NCBI RefSeq assembly: GCF_003337555.1
Contig: NZ_QPJK01000005.1
Location: 372,001-436,000, forward strand
DNA from: Pseudorhodoferax soli
GTDB taxonomy: Bacteria > Pseudomonadota > Gammaproteobacteria > Burkholderiales > Burkholderiaceae_C
Direction: 5' to 3'
DNA: 64,000 nucleotides
The notes beneath the pieces were generated by a model, which had not been told where the DNA came from, did not search any database, and saw nothing but the letters and a program-made list of their open reading frames with translations. This document shows positions 53,804 to 61,841 of the stretch, piece after piece. A program made the position numbers and the translations under genes. Each line of letters opens with the position of its first letter. The stretch's first letter is position 1.

Positions 53804-55485
53804 CGGCCAACTCCCGCAGGTTCGAGCCGCGGTTCGGCAGCCAGAAGCTTCGCCTCGGCCTCGGCCTTGGCGTGGGCAGCGGCCGCGCGCGCCTTGGCGG
53901 TCGGCTTGCGCTTGCCCACGTACCACGCCGCCGCGAGCAGGCCGGCGCCGAGAGCGATCGCGGTGAGGTCGAAGCCGGCGATGCGCCACTCACCGGCCGG
54001 CAGGCTGGCGAGCAGGCCCATGCCGCCGCTCAAAGGGTTCAGCACCGGCAGCAGCGCGAACAGCAGGCCGCCCAGCGCCAGCTGGACCTGCCACATGCGC
54101 CTGGCCGGCCAGGCGAGGCCGGCCACAGCCGCCAGGCCCCAGGCCCAGAAGAAGCAGGCGATCTCGGTGGCGGGGCGTTCGGCGATGCCCACGGGCACGC
54201 AGCGGTTGGCCCAGAAGAACACGGCCATGGCCAGCGGCAGGCCGGCGATGGCCCCCACGTTGAGGCCATCGACGAGGCGCAGGCCCCAGCCCACGCGGCC
54301 GCCCCTGGCGAGCGCCTTGGCGTACTTCTGGCGCTCCTTGACGGACCACAGCAGCAGGCCCGTGGCCACCATCACGCAGCCCGCGACGCCCGAGGCGAAG
54401 AACAGCCAGCGCAGCAGCGGGTGCGCGAAGCGGCCGAGGTGCAGGCCGTAGAGCACGCCGCGCGTGTCGGAGGCCGGCGCGATGTCCTCGCCGGCTCGGC
54501 CCAGCAGCCGGCCGCTGGCGCCGTCGAAGGTCATGGAGCTCTGGTTGGCGGAGAGCTTGCCCCCCTCGTGCCGGTACAGCGTCACGCGGGCCGTGGCGTC
54601 GCCGGGGTTGTTGACGACGACGCGGCTCACGGCCGCGCCATGCCAGGCCGTGCTGGCCTCGCGCATGAGCGGCTCCACGGGCACCAGCGGCGCCGGCACG
54701 CCGGCGGCCTTCTGGTTGCTGAAACCCGCGGACGAGGGGAAGACCTCGGCGATGAAGGTCGTGCGGTCGTCTTGGTAGACGGCCTCCTGGCCCCAGGGCA
54801 TGTACAGGAACATCAGCGTGACCAGCCCGGTGTAGGTGATCATGAGGTGGTAGGGCAGGGCCAGCACGGCCGTGGCGTTGTGCGCGTCCAGCCAGGAGCG
54901 CTGGCCCTTCTTCGGCCGGAAGGTGAAGAAGTCCTTGAAGATGCGCTTGTGCGTGACGATGCCGCTGACGATGGCCACCAGCATGAACATGGCGCAAAAG
55001 CCCACGATCCAGCGGCCCCAGATCGCCGACATGTAGTGCAGGTCGAAGTGCAGGCGGTAGAAGAAATCGCCGCCGCGCGTCTCGCGCGGGGCCGCCACGG
55101 GCTGGCCCGTGGCCGGGTCCAGCGTGGCCGAGGCGAAGCGGGCCCGGCGCGGGCGCTCGCCCGTCCGCGGCGCGGAGGCGGCCGCTTGCGGCACGGTCCA
55201 GCCGGTGCGCAGCAGCGGCTCGCGTTCGCTGGGCAGCTCGATGCTCCAGCGCGGGCTGCCGGCCGCCTTGTCCTGCAGATGGCGCAGCGCCAGTGCCACG
55301 GCCTGCGCCGGCACCGCCGGCGGTGCCGCCGTGGCCGCGTGCAGCTCGGGTTTCATCCACAGGCTGATCTCGTCGCGGAAGTAGGCCGAGGTGCCGCCCG
55401 CGAACACCATGAACAGCACCCAGCCGACCAACAGGCCCGACCAGGTGTGCAGCCAGGCCATGGACTGGCGGAAACCTTCCTTCAT
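53800..55485 (-). CDS. PepSY-associated TM protein, iron-uptake related
   Basis: 561 residues. First helix at 10-32 (HTWSGLLVGWVLFMVFAGG), a large periplasmic PepSY region, then helices near 150-175, 205-225 and 345-370, and four more toward the C-terminus. HTWSG and the later HxxxxTYTGL motif with several histidines resemble families that act as ferric-siderophore reductases. The C-terminal 40 residues are a charged Ala/Lys/Glu tail. Both ends overlap the neighbours (ATGA and GTGA), so the three genes act as one translational unit. Confidence 0.9.
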   Translation of the reverse strand: MKEGFRQSMAWLHTWSGLLVGWVLFMVFAGGTSAYFRDEISLWMKPELHAATAAPPAVPAQAVALALRHLQDKAAGSPRWSIELPSEREPLLRTGWTVPQAAASAPRTGERPRRARFASATLDPATGQPVAAPRETRGGDFFYRLHFDLHYMSAIWGRWIVGFCAMFMLVAIVSGIVTHKRIFKDFFTFRPKKGQRSWLDAHNATAVLALPYHLMITYTGLVTLMFLYMPWGQEAVYQDDRTTFIAEVFPSSAGFSNQKAAGVPAPLVPVEPLMREASTAWHGAAVSRVVVNNPGDATARVTLYRHEGGKLSANQSSMTFDGASGRLLGRAGEDIAPASDTRGVLYGLHLGRFAHPLLRWLFFASGVAGCVMVATGLLLWSVKERQKYAKALARGGRVGWGLRLVDGLNVGAIAGLPLAMAVFFWANRCVPVGIAERPATEIACFFWAWGLAAVAGLAWPARRMWQVQLALGGLLFALLPVLNPLSGGMGLLASLPAGEWRIAGFDLTAIALGAGLLAAAWYVGKRKPTAKARAAAAHAKAEAEAKLLAAEPRLEPAGVGR

Positions 55486-55784
55486 GCCGCAGCTCCCGCG
55501 GTTTGCGCCAGCCACAGGCTGCAGGCCAGCACCGCGCAAGGCAGGACCAGCCCGCCCCAGGCGCGCCAGGCATTGCGGGCCGCGAAGGCCCACATCACCG
55601 CGCAGGTGTAGACGACGAACGACGCCAGCGTGCCCGTGATCACCGCCTCGGCGCGGTGCAGCGGCAGGTACAGCGCCATCGCCGTGGCGGCCAGGGCCGA
55701 CAGCGCATAGCCGCCGCCGATGGCGGCCAGGGCGCGCGAGGCCACCGCAAGGCGGTAGCGCGCGCCGATCTTTTCCTTCGACAT
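55482..55784 (-). CDS. DUF3649 membrane protein of the PepSY operon
   Basis: 100 residues with three membrane helices. RLAVASRALAAIGGGYALSA and FAARNAWRAWGGL are typical of DUF3649. The ATG at 55784 is preferred over the upstream in-frame ATG because it matches the family start. First gene of the operon, 90 bp from the Fur box. Confidence 0.86.
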   Translation of the reverse strand: MSKEKIGARYRLAVASRALAAIGGGYALSALAATAMALYLPLHRAEAVITGTLASFVVYTCAVMWAFAARNAWRAWGGLVLPCAVLACSLWLAQTAGAAA

Positions 55785-55874
55785 CCCTCGTCTTCCTTCG
55801 GCCTCGGTCGGACCGGCTGGGCCCGGCACGGCGGGCTGGCGGGGAACAGGTTTCCCCGGAAGCGGGCGATGTTA

Positions 55875-55894
55875 AATGAAAACTACTCGCAATT
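55875..55894 (-). promoter_or_regulatory. Fur box upstream of the DUF3649-PepSY-DUF3325 operon
   Basis: The string AATGAAAACTACTCGCAATT is an imperfect 20-bp dyad in an otherwise GC-rich gap and resembles the 19-bp Fur consensus. It lies about 90 bp upstream of the DUF3649 start on the operon side. Iron-repressed expression of the operon follows if Fur binds. Confidence 0.65.
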
Positions 55895-55920
55895 GAGAGG
55901 GGCGCTGGTAAAGATGCCGG

Positions 55921-57396
55921 TCACACCGCGTCGGTCAGCACCACGCGGTTGCGCCCGCCGTGCTTGGCCTCGTAGAGCGCGCGGTCGGCCGCCTGCAGCA
56001 GCCGGTCCAGGCTGGCCTCGGCCTGCGGACTCACGCTGGCGCCGATGCTGACCGTGCAGCCGGTGGTGCGGTCCTGGCCAAGGTCCACGGCCGCATCGGC
56101 GCAGGCTTGGCGCACGCGCTCGGCGACGTCGCGCGTGCGTGCGTGGTCGGCATCGGGCAGCAGCACGGCGAACTCCTCGCCCCCCAGGCGCCCGAGCAGC
56201 AACGGCCCTTCAGGCAGGTGGTCGGCCACGAGGTTGGCCACCAGGACGATGACCTGGTCGCCGACGGCATGGCCGTAGGTGTCGTTCACGTTCTTGAAGC
56301 GGTCGATGTCCAGCACCAGCAGGCCCACGCTGCGGCGTGCCGCGCGGGCGGCGCGCAGCGCCTTGCCCGCCTGTTCGGCGAAGGCGCGGCGGTTCATGGT
56401 GCCTGTCATGGGGTCGTGCTCGGCCATGTGCCGCAGCTGCGCCATCAGGATGCGGTTGGCGGCCATGGCGCTGGCCACGGCCAGTGGGGAGATCGCGATC
56501 AGCGCCACGCCCAGACGCACCGACATCAGCATGGCCGGCGATTCGATCTCCACCGCGGTGTTGAGGACGCCCTTGGAGATCGCCACCAGCGTCCAGGCGG
56601 TGGTCAGCAGAGACAGCACCGCGGCAGGAAAGACGCCGTAGCGCATGCCGCACCACAGCAGGGCCGGCACCGGGAATGCCACGGCGCCCGGCCCGCCGAC
56701 CAGCACGGCCGCCGCCATCGAGGCGAGCAGGGCCAGCAGCGGGGTGGCACGCCGCAGCGGCGGCATGCTCTTGCGCCACTGGCGCGCCACCTCGCGGTGC
56801 TGCGCGGTAGGGATGCTCAGCACGGCCGGCAGGATGGTGAAGTAGTTGAGCAGTTCGCTGGCGAACCAGGCCAGGCAGGACTCCAGTGCCGTGCCGCCGA
56901 AAGCCACCGGCCCGACGACGCCGCCGGCCAGGCCGCCCGCGACCGAGGCCAGGGCCGCGATCGCCAGGAGCTGCAGCACACCGGCCGCGCCGAGCAGCTT
57001 GCGCGCGTCGGAAGCGAAGGGCTGTGCCAGCAGCAGGTAGCCGGTGACCACGCTGGCGAAGTTGGTCAGCGTCAGCAGCACGGAGATCGGCAGCGGGTCG
57101 CCGACGATGTAGCCGGCCAGCAAATGGCCGACGCAGGCACCGACCCAGCCGGCCGCCGTGTCCAGGCGCGGAAAACGGATGAACAGGCCCAGCAGCAATG
57201 CGTTGGCGGGCCAGAACACGGCCAGCTGGCCGGCCAGCCGGGTCCAGACGCCGAACAGGCAGACCGCCGCCATGATGGCCGCGACCAGCGCGGCGCCTGC
57301 CAGCAGCTGTGCCGGCGTCGCACGTACGGCCGGGATGCTCGATTCCAGCTTCTGCGGACGGCTCAGCTTGTCGCGTTGGGAGTTCATGGACTGCAT
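55921..57396 (-). CDS. MASE1-GGDEF diguanylate cyclase
   Basis: 491 residues from the ATG at 57396, which has GGGAGA upstream. N-terminal MASE1-type membrane domain with about eight helices (about 30-310; VFWPANALLLGLFIRFPRL), then a GGDEF domain (about 325-485). The active-site motif is GGEEF in the run RLGGEEFAVLLP, so diguanylate cyclase activity is expected. An RxxD autoinhibition motif five residues before it is not evident. It is adjacent to, but separately transcribed from, the PepSY operon. Confidence 0.92.
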   Translation of the reverse strand: MQSMNSQRDKLSRPQKLESSIPAVRATPAQLLAGAALVAAIMAAVCLFGVWTRLAGQLAVFWPANALLLGLFIRFPRLDTAAGWVGACVGHLLAGYIVGDPLPISVLLTLTNFASVVTGYLLLAQPFASDARKLLGAAGVLQLLAIAALASVAGGLAGGVVGPVAFGGTALESCLAWFASELLNYFTILPAVLSIPTAQHREVARQWRKSMPPLRRATPLLALLASMAAAVLVGGPGAVAFPVPALLWCGMRYGVFPAAVLSLLTTAWTLVAISKGVLNTAVEIESPAMLMSVRLGVALIAISPLAVASAMAANRILMAQLRHMAEHDPMTGTMNRRAFAEQAGKALRAARAARRSVGLLVLDIDRFKNVNDTYGHAVGDQVIVLVANLVADHLPEGPLLLGRLGGEEFAVLLPDADHARTRDVAERVRQACADAAVDLGQDRTTGCTVSIGASVSPQAEASLDRLLQAADRALYEAKHGGRNRVVLTDAV

Positions 57397-57532
57397 TGCG
57401 TCTCCCTGCTTGTTGGGGGCGGGTAGGCGCGCAAGCGTGCCAAGGCAATGCAAATTGTTGCAGATGTCGGCGCCTATCAGGCCGGGAATACGTGAATATC
57501 CCACATCCAATCCACCGAAGAAGGCCATTGAC

Positions 57533-57572
57533 CGTCCGAAATGCTGCGGTCTTCGCAGCATTTGTCCGGACG
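57533..57572 (-). terminator. Hairpin at the end of the 57592-64000 operon
   Basis: AAATGCTGCG (57539-57548) pairs perfectly with CGCAGCATTT (57554-57563) around a 5-nt loop. The outer arms CGTCCG (57533-57538) and CGGACG (57567-57572) extend it across a 3-nt bulge. It begins 20 bp after the last stop of the operon. There is no long T tract, so it is a weak intrinsic terminator or an mRNA-end stabiliser. Confidence 0.5.
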
Positions 57573-57591
57573 TTTCGCACTCTGAACGTGC

Positions 57592-58560
57592 TCAGTCCAC
57601 CGTGGCGCCGGAAGCCTTGACGATGCGTTCCCACTTGGCCAGTTCGCTGCGCGTGTAGGCGGCGAACTCCTGCGGCGTGTTGCCCACCGGTTCGGCGCCC
57701 AGGGCGGCCAGGCGCTCGCGCACGGCCGGCTGGCGCACGATCTGCGCGATCTCCTGCGAGACGCGGTCGACGATCTCGGCTGGCGTGCCGGGCGGTGCCC
57801 ACACGCCGTACCAGGTGCTGATGTCGTACCCCGGCACGCCGGATTCGGCGATGGTCGGCACGTCGGGCAGCGCGCTGGCCCGCTTGGCGGTGGTCACGGC
57901 GATGGCGCGCAGCTTGCCGGCGCGGATCTGGCCGATGCTGGACGGCATGGAGTCGAACATCAGCTGTGTCTGCCCGCCGATCACATCGGCCAGCGCCGGG
58001 CCGCTGCCCTTGTACGGCACGTGCTGCATCTGCACGCCCGTGGCGATCTTGAAGGCCTCGCCGGCCAAGTGCGGCGCGGCGGCGTTGCCCGACGACGCGA
58101 AGTTGAGCCGCTTTGGGTCGGCCTTGGCCGCCGCGATCACGTCCTGCACGGTGTTGAAGCCCTGCGATGGCGCGGCCACCAGCACCAGCGGCACGTCGGC
58201 GATCAGGCTCACGGGCGCGAAGTCGCGGATCGCGTCGTGCGGAGGCTTCTTGTACAGGCTGGGGTTGATCACGTGGATCGACGCGTTGACGAGCAGCGTG
58301 GTGCCGTCGGGCGGCGCCTTGGCCACGATGTCGGCGCCGATCATGCCGCTGGCGCCCGGCTTGTTGTCGACCACCACGGGCTGGCCGAGACGGGCTTCGA
58401 GTTGCTGCGCGACGATGCGGCCCAGGATGTCGGTCGGCCCGCCGGGCGGGTACGGGATGACCATGCGGATGGGCTTGGCGGGCCAGGCCTGGGCGAAGGC
58501 CAAGCCGCTGGCTGTGGCCAGCAACAACGCCGTGAGTACGCGGCGGTTCAGTTTGATCAT
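57592..58560 (-). CDS. Bug/TctC-type receptor, last gene of the AtuA-type operon
   Basis: 322-residue periplasmic binding protein. Signal peptide MIKLNRRVLTALLLATASGL, then WPAKPIRMVIPYPPGGPTD, the first ligand loop of the family. The second loop reads NASIHVINPSLYKK, and HVPYKGSGPALADV follows. It lies 25 bp after the CoA-transferase gene. This is the second Bug receptor of the operon and clearly differs from the other, so two related substrates or a duplicated, diverged receptor are possible. Confidence 0.93.
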   Translation of the reverse strand: MIKLNRRVLTALLLATASGLAFAQAWPAKPIRMVIPYPPGGPTDILGRIVAQQLEARLGQPVVVDNKPGASGMIGADIVAKAPPDGTTLLVNASIHVINPSLYKKPPHDAIRDFAPVSLIADVPLVLVAAPSQGFNTVQDVIAAAKADPKRLNFASSGNAAAPHLAGEAFKIATGVQMQHVPYKGSGPALADVIGGQTQLMFDSMPSSIGQIRAGKLRAIAVTTAKRASALPDVPTIAESGVPGYDISTWYGVWAPPGTPAEIVDRVSQEIAQIVRQPAVRERLAALGAEPVGNTPQEFAAYTRSELAKWERIVKASGATVD

Positions 58561-58585
58561 GTGTTGTCTCCTGATGGTCGTGTGT

Positions 58586-59761
58586 TCAGCCTTGCACGGC
58601 GATGCCGTCGCGCTCCAGCGCAGCCACCTCGCCGGGCGCATAGCCGATCTCGGCCAGCACCGCGCGCGTGTGCTGGCCCGTGGCGGGTGCGGGCGGGATC
58701 GGGCCGCCGCGCGGCGTGCCGGGCACATAGGGCATCGGCAGCGGCTGGTAGGGCGGCTGCGCGAGTTGGCCGAACGCGCCCAGGTGCTGCATCTGCGGGT
58801 GGTCGCGGAACTGGGCGTAGTCCTGCACCTCGGCACAGAGCACGTCGGCGGCCTCCAGCGTGGCGATCCAGTGCGCGCTGGATTGGCCTGCCAGCTGCTC
58901 GGCGGTGGCGGCGTTCAGCGCAGCCGCATTGCGACCGCGCGCACTGTTGTCGATGTAGTCGCCCGCCGTGCGCCACTCGGCACGGCCGAGCGCAGCGCAC
59001 AGCCGCTCCCACATGTCCTGGCGCAGCACCAGCAGCGTGATGAAGCCATCCAGCGTGCGGAACACGCCCGAGGGCACGGCCGTGGGCGGCGCCTGGCGGC
59101 CCGCGAACAGCGCGCTCTCGTAGATCGGGGCGGCCTGGAAGGCGGCGCAGCACTCGGCCAGCGAGACCTGCACGTGCCTGCCGCGCCCGCTGCGGCTGCG
59201 CGCGTACAGTGCCGCGCCCACCGCCTGCGTGGCGTACAGCGCCGACACCGTGTCGGGCACCAGCATGCCGATGCGGCGCGGCCGGCCGTCGGCCTCGCGG
59301 TTCAGCATGGCCAGGCCGGTGTAGGCCTGCAGCACGGAATCGGTGCCGGGCTTGTCGACCCAGGGTCCGCTGGCGCCGAAGCCCGAGATCGACAGGTAGA
59401 CCAGCGCCGGGTGCCGCGCGCACAGCGCGGCGGCGTCCAGCCCCAGCCGCGCCATCACGCTGGGGCGGAAGTTCTCGACCAGCACATCGGCCTGTGCAGC
59501 CAGGCGTTCGATGGCTTCGCGGCCCTGCGGCTTGCGCGCGTCGATGCACAGCGAGCGCTTGCCCAGGTTGCTGGCCACGGCCAGCGGCGTCATGCCGGCC
59601 TGGCCGCCGCCCATCACGCGGATCCAGTCGCCGCCGGGCGGCTCGACCTTGACCACGTCGGCCCCCTGCAGGCCCAGCAGCGCGGCGCAGTAGGGGCCGG
59701 CCACGCCCTGGCTCATGTCGAGCACGCGCAAGCCCGCGTAGGCATCGGGTTCCAGCATCAC
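58586..59761 (-). CDS. Class III (CaiB/BaiF) CoA-transferase
   Basis: 391 residues moving CoA between carboxylic acids. The N-terminus has LRVLDMSQGVAGPYCAALLG and ADVVKVEPPGGD. The expected catalytic Asp lies in PGTDSVLQAYTGLA. The GTG at 59761 and the ATG at 59758 are adjacent; the former overlaps the upstream stop as GTGA. It is located between two Bug receptor genes and so likely activates the imported acid as its CoA ester. Confidence 0.92.
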   Translation of the reverse strand: MMLEPDAYAGLRVLDMSQGVAGPYCAALLGLQGADVVKVEPPGGDWIRVMGGGQAGMTPLAVASNLGKRSLCIDARKPQGREAIERLAAQADVLVENFRPSVMARLGLDAAALCARHPALVYLSISGFGASGPWVDKPGTDSVLQAYTGLAMLNREADGRPRRIGMLVPDTVSALYATQAVGAALYARSRSGRGRHVQVSLAECCAAFQAAPIYESALFAGRQAPPTAVPSGVFRTLDGFITLLVLRQDMWERLCAALGRAEWRTAGDYIDNSARGRNAAALNAATAEQLAGQSSAHWIATLEAADVLCAEVQDYAQFRDHPQMQHLGAFGQLAQPPYQPLPMPYVPGTPRGGPIPPAPATGQHTRAVLAEIGYAPGEVAALERDGIAVQG

Positions 59762-60729
59762 TCAACCTTCAGGCCGGTGGCCGCGACGACCTTCTTCCAC
59801 TTCGCCTCCTCGTCGGCGATCTGGCGGCCGAACGCGTCGGGGCTGTTGGCCACCGGCGCGGCGCCCATGTCGGCCAGCCGCTGCACCGAGGCGGGCCGAC
59901 GCAGCAGCTCAGCCACGGCCTGCTGCAACTGCTCGACAATCGGCCGCGGCGTGCCGGCCGGCGCCAGCATGCCGAACCATGCGCTGGCCTCGTAGCCAGG
60001 CACGGTTTCGGCCACGGTCGGAATATCGGGCGTGCCGGGCCAGCGCTGCGCCGTGGTGACGGCCAGCGCGCGGATGCGGCCGGACTGGATGTGCGCCATC
60101 GACGAGGGCAGGTTGTCCACCCCCACCGGGATCTGGCCGCCGATCAGGTCGGTCAGCATCGGGCCGCCGCCCTTGTACGGGATGTGCACCATGTCCACGC
60201 CGGCCATCACCTTGAGCAGCTCCACCGCCATGTGCGGCGATCCGCCCGCGCTGGTGGAGCCGAAGCTCAGCTTGCCGGGCTGCGCCCGCGCCATGGCCAA
60301 CAGCTCCGACAGCGTCCTGACGGGCAGGGCCGCGTTGACGGTGATGACGTTGGGCGTGCTGGCCACGCAGGTGATGGGCGCGAAATCGGCCACCGGGTCG
60401 TAGGGCAGGGCCTTGTTCAGCGCGCTGTTGATGCCGTGCGAACTGATCGTGGCCATCACCAGTGTGTAGCCATCCGCCGGTGCCTTGGCCACGGCCAGCG
60501 AGCCGATGGCGCCGCTGGCCCCGGCCCGGTTGTCGACCGTGAAGTTCTGGCCCAGTTTTTCGCCCAGGCCGGCGGCCACCAGGCGGGCCAGCAGGTCGGT
60601 CGTGCCACCGGGTGGGTAGGGCACGACGAGGCGCACGGGCTTGTCGGGATAGCCGGCCTGGGCGAGGGCGGGCAGTGCTGTGACGGCGGCCGTGGCGGCC
60701 AGCCCTTGCAGTGCGGTGCGGCGCTTCAT
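59758..60729 (-). CDS. Bug/TctC-type receptor within the AtuA-type operon
   Basis: 323 residues. N-terminal KRRTALQGLAATAAVTALPA is a signal peptide with a basic start, followed by YPDKPVRLVVPYPPGGTTDL. DNRAGASGAIG and HIPYKGGGPMLTDLIGG are the typical ligand-loop regions. The ATG overlaps the stop of the AtuA C-terminal-like gene (ATGA). It probably supplies the operon's substrate, but no membrane components of a tripartite transporter are encoded nearby. Confidence 0.93.
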   Translation of the reverse strand: MKRRTALQGLAATAAVTALPALAQAGYPDKPVRLVVPYPPGGTTDLLARLVAAGLGEKLGQNFTVDNRAGASGAIGSLAVAKAPADGYTLVMATISSHGINSALNKALPYDPVADFAPITCVASTPNVITVNAALPVRTLSELLAMARAQPGKLSFGSTSAGGSPHMAVELLKVMAGVDMVHIPYKGGGPMLTDLIGGQIPVGVDNLPSSMAHIQSGRIRALAVTTAQRWPGTPDIPTVAETVPGYEASAWFGMLAPAGTPRPIVEQLQQAVAELLRRPASVQRLADMGAAPVANSPDAFGRQIADEEAKWKKVVAATGLKVE

Positions 60730-61088
60730 GCGGCCTTCCTCTCGGGGTGGTTGCGCAGTTGGTCCATCAGCGCCTCGGGCACGTCGATCGGAAAGCGCAG
60801 CAGCGCGGCCGACATGGCCTTGCCGTACTGGTCCAGCGCCAGGCTGCGCGAGACGCCGCCGCCCAGCGCGCCATGTGCCACGAAGTTGATGGCGTGCAGG
60901 CCGTCGACCGGGTAGCGCAGCACCTCGCCGGTGATGGCGCCCTGGTAGAAGGCCTTGAGCTTGTCGGCGGTCAGTTGCTCGACGAGCAGCGGGTACAGCG
61001 CGGGTTCGTAGGCGAACACGGCGATGTTGACGGTGTTGCCCTTGTCGCCGGAGCGGCAGTGGGCGAGGTGTTGGAGCATCACTTGCAT
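60726..61088 (-). CDS. AtuA C-terminal-like protein (ferredoxin-fold, stand-alone)
   Basis: 120 residues with the run LAHCRSGDKGNTVNIAVFAY, which is the hallmark of the small domain fused to, or encoded beside, AtuA/DUF1446 proteins. An alternative ATG three codons further on (61079) is possible. In many genomes it follows atuA directly. Here the two are separated by the 753-bp repeat region, so the pair is split but still in order and on the same strand. Confidence 0.88.
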   Translation of the reverse strand: MQVMLQHLAHCRSGDKGNTVNIAVFAYEPALYPLLVEQLTADKLKAFYQGAITGEVLRYPVDGLHAINFVAHGALGGGVSRSLALDQYGKAMSAALLRFPIDVPEALMDQLRNHPERKAA

Positions 61089-61132
61089 GTTGAGGTCCCG
61101 TGGTGTTGTATTGCGCGCAGCGCAAACGGTGG

Positions 61133-61435
61133 CGCGGCCGAGCGAAGCGATGGCCCGTATGTGACCCCGCTCCCACCCCTGTGCCCACGCCGAGGAGCGC
61201 AGTGGCCTGGGCGGCGCGGGGAACCTCGCGCTTCGTGAACTGACTCATTGCACTTGTCCGAGCTGAACGAACGCAGTGAGTGGTGCGAGTTGTGCAATGC
61301 GCCCAGGCCGCGAGCACCGCAGGTTGCCCGGAGCGCTAGCGGAGGGACGTGGGCACCGGGGCCGCCTTCTTTTGCTTCCTTTTCTTGGCGGAGCAAGAAA
61401 AGGGAGTCGCCGTGCGGGGGCGAATACCCCGCCTC
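61133..61435 (+). repeat. Structured repeat element, copy A
   Basis: Non-coding copy of a roughly 300-bp element. Helices seen directly: P1 GGCCTGGGCG (61204-61213) with CGCCCAGGCC (61300-61309). P3 GCGCGGGGAACCTCGCGC (61214-61231), a hairpin that starts directly after P1. P2 CATTGCAC (61246-61253) with GTGCAATG (61292-61299), which abuts P1. P4 TGCCC (61325-61329) with GGGCA (61351-61355). P5 hairpin 61378-61403 (10-bp stem, 6-nt loop). P6 GCGGGG/CCCCGC (61414-61432, 7-nt loop). P1, P2 and P3 together make a three-way junction. No protein-coding evidence. Confidence 0.8.
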
Positions 61436-61489
61436 CTCACTCTGATCGGCAGATGGTGTGCATAGAACAGACTGCTTTCGCGCAAGCAC

Positions 61490-61790
61490 CTGGAGCCGGG
61501 ATGTGCGCCCGGCAGCGCAGTCACTTTCTCTTGCTTCGCCAAGAGAAAGTAACCAAAGAGAAGGCGACCCCGGTGCCCCTGTCCCTGCGCTGGCGCTCCG
61601 GGCAACCTGCGGTGCTCGCGCCATGGGCTGCATTGCGCAACTCGCACCGTTCGCTCCGCTCACTACGCTCGGACAAGCGCAATGAGTCAGTTCACGAAGC
61701 GCGAGGTTCCCCGCGCAGCCCATGGCACTGCGCTCCTCGGCAGGGGCACAGGGGGAAGTCCCACACGGGCCATCGCTGCGCTCGGCCTGG
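61490..61790 (-). repeat. Structured repeat element, copy B (inverted)
   Basis: Read on the minus strand, this copy aligns with copy A over its full length with many substitutions, yet repeats each helix. P1 is an 11-bp pair of GCCATGGGCTG (61620-61630) and CAGCCCATGGC (61716-61726). P2 is CATTGCGC/GCGCAATG (61631-61638, 61677-61684). P5 is an 11-bp hairpin (61523-61550) with the same 6-nt loop size. P6 is GCCGGG/CCCGGC (61495-61513) with the same 7-nt loop. The paired changes relative to copy A keep base pairing. The stretch from there to 61841 adds a second imperfect GGCCGAGCG repeat. Confidence 0.8.
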
Positions 61791-61841
61791 GGCTCGGGCC
61801 TTCGCTTCGCTCGGCCGCTGGGCGTGGTGGGGGCTTTCACC

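Noticed and set aside
61079-61840. A 253-codon minus-strand frame and several plus-strand frames across the repeat region
   Set aside because: The frames run through both copies of the structured element. Similar hypothetical proteins are best explained as translations of the repeat. There is no ribosome-binding site or domain signal.
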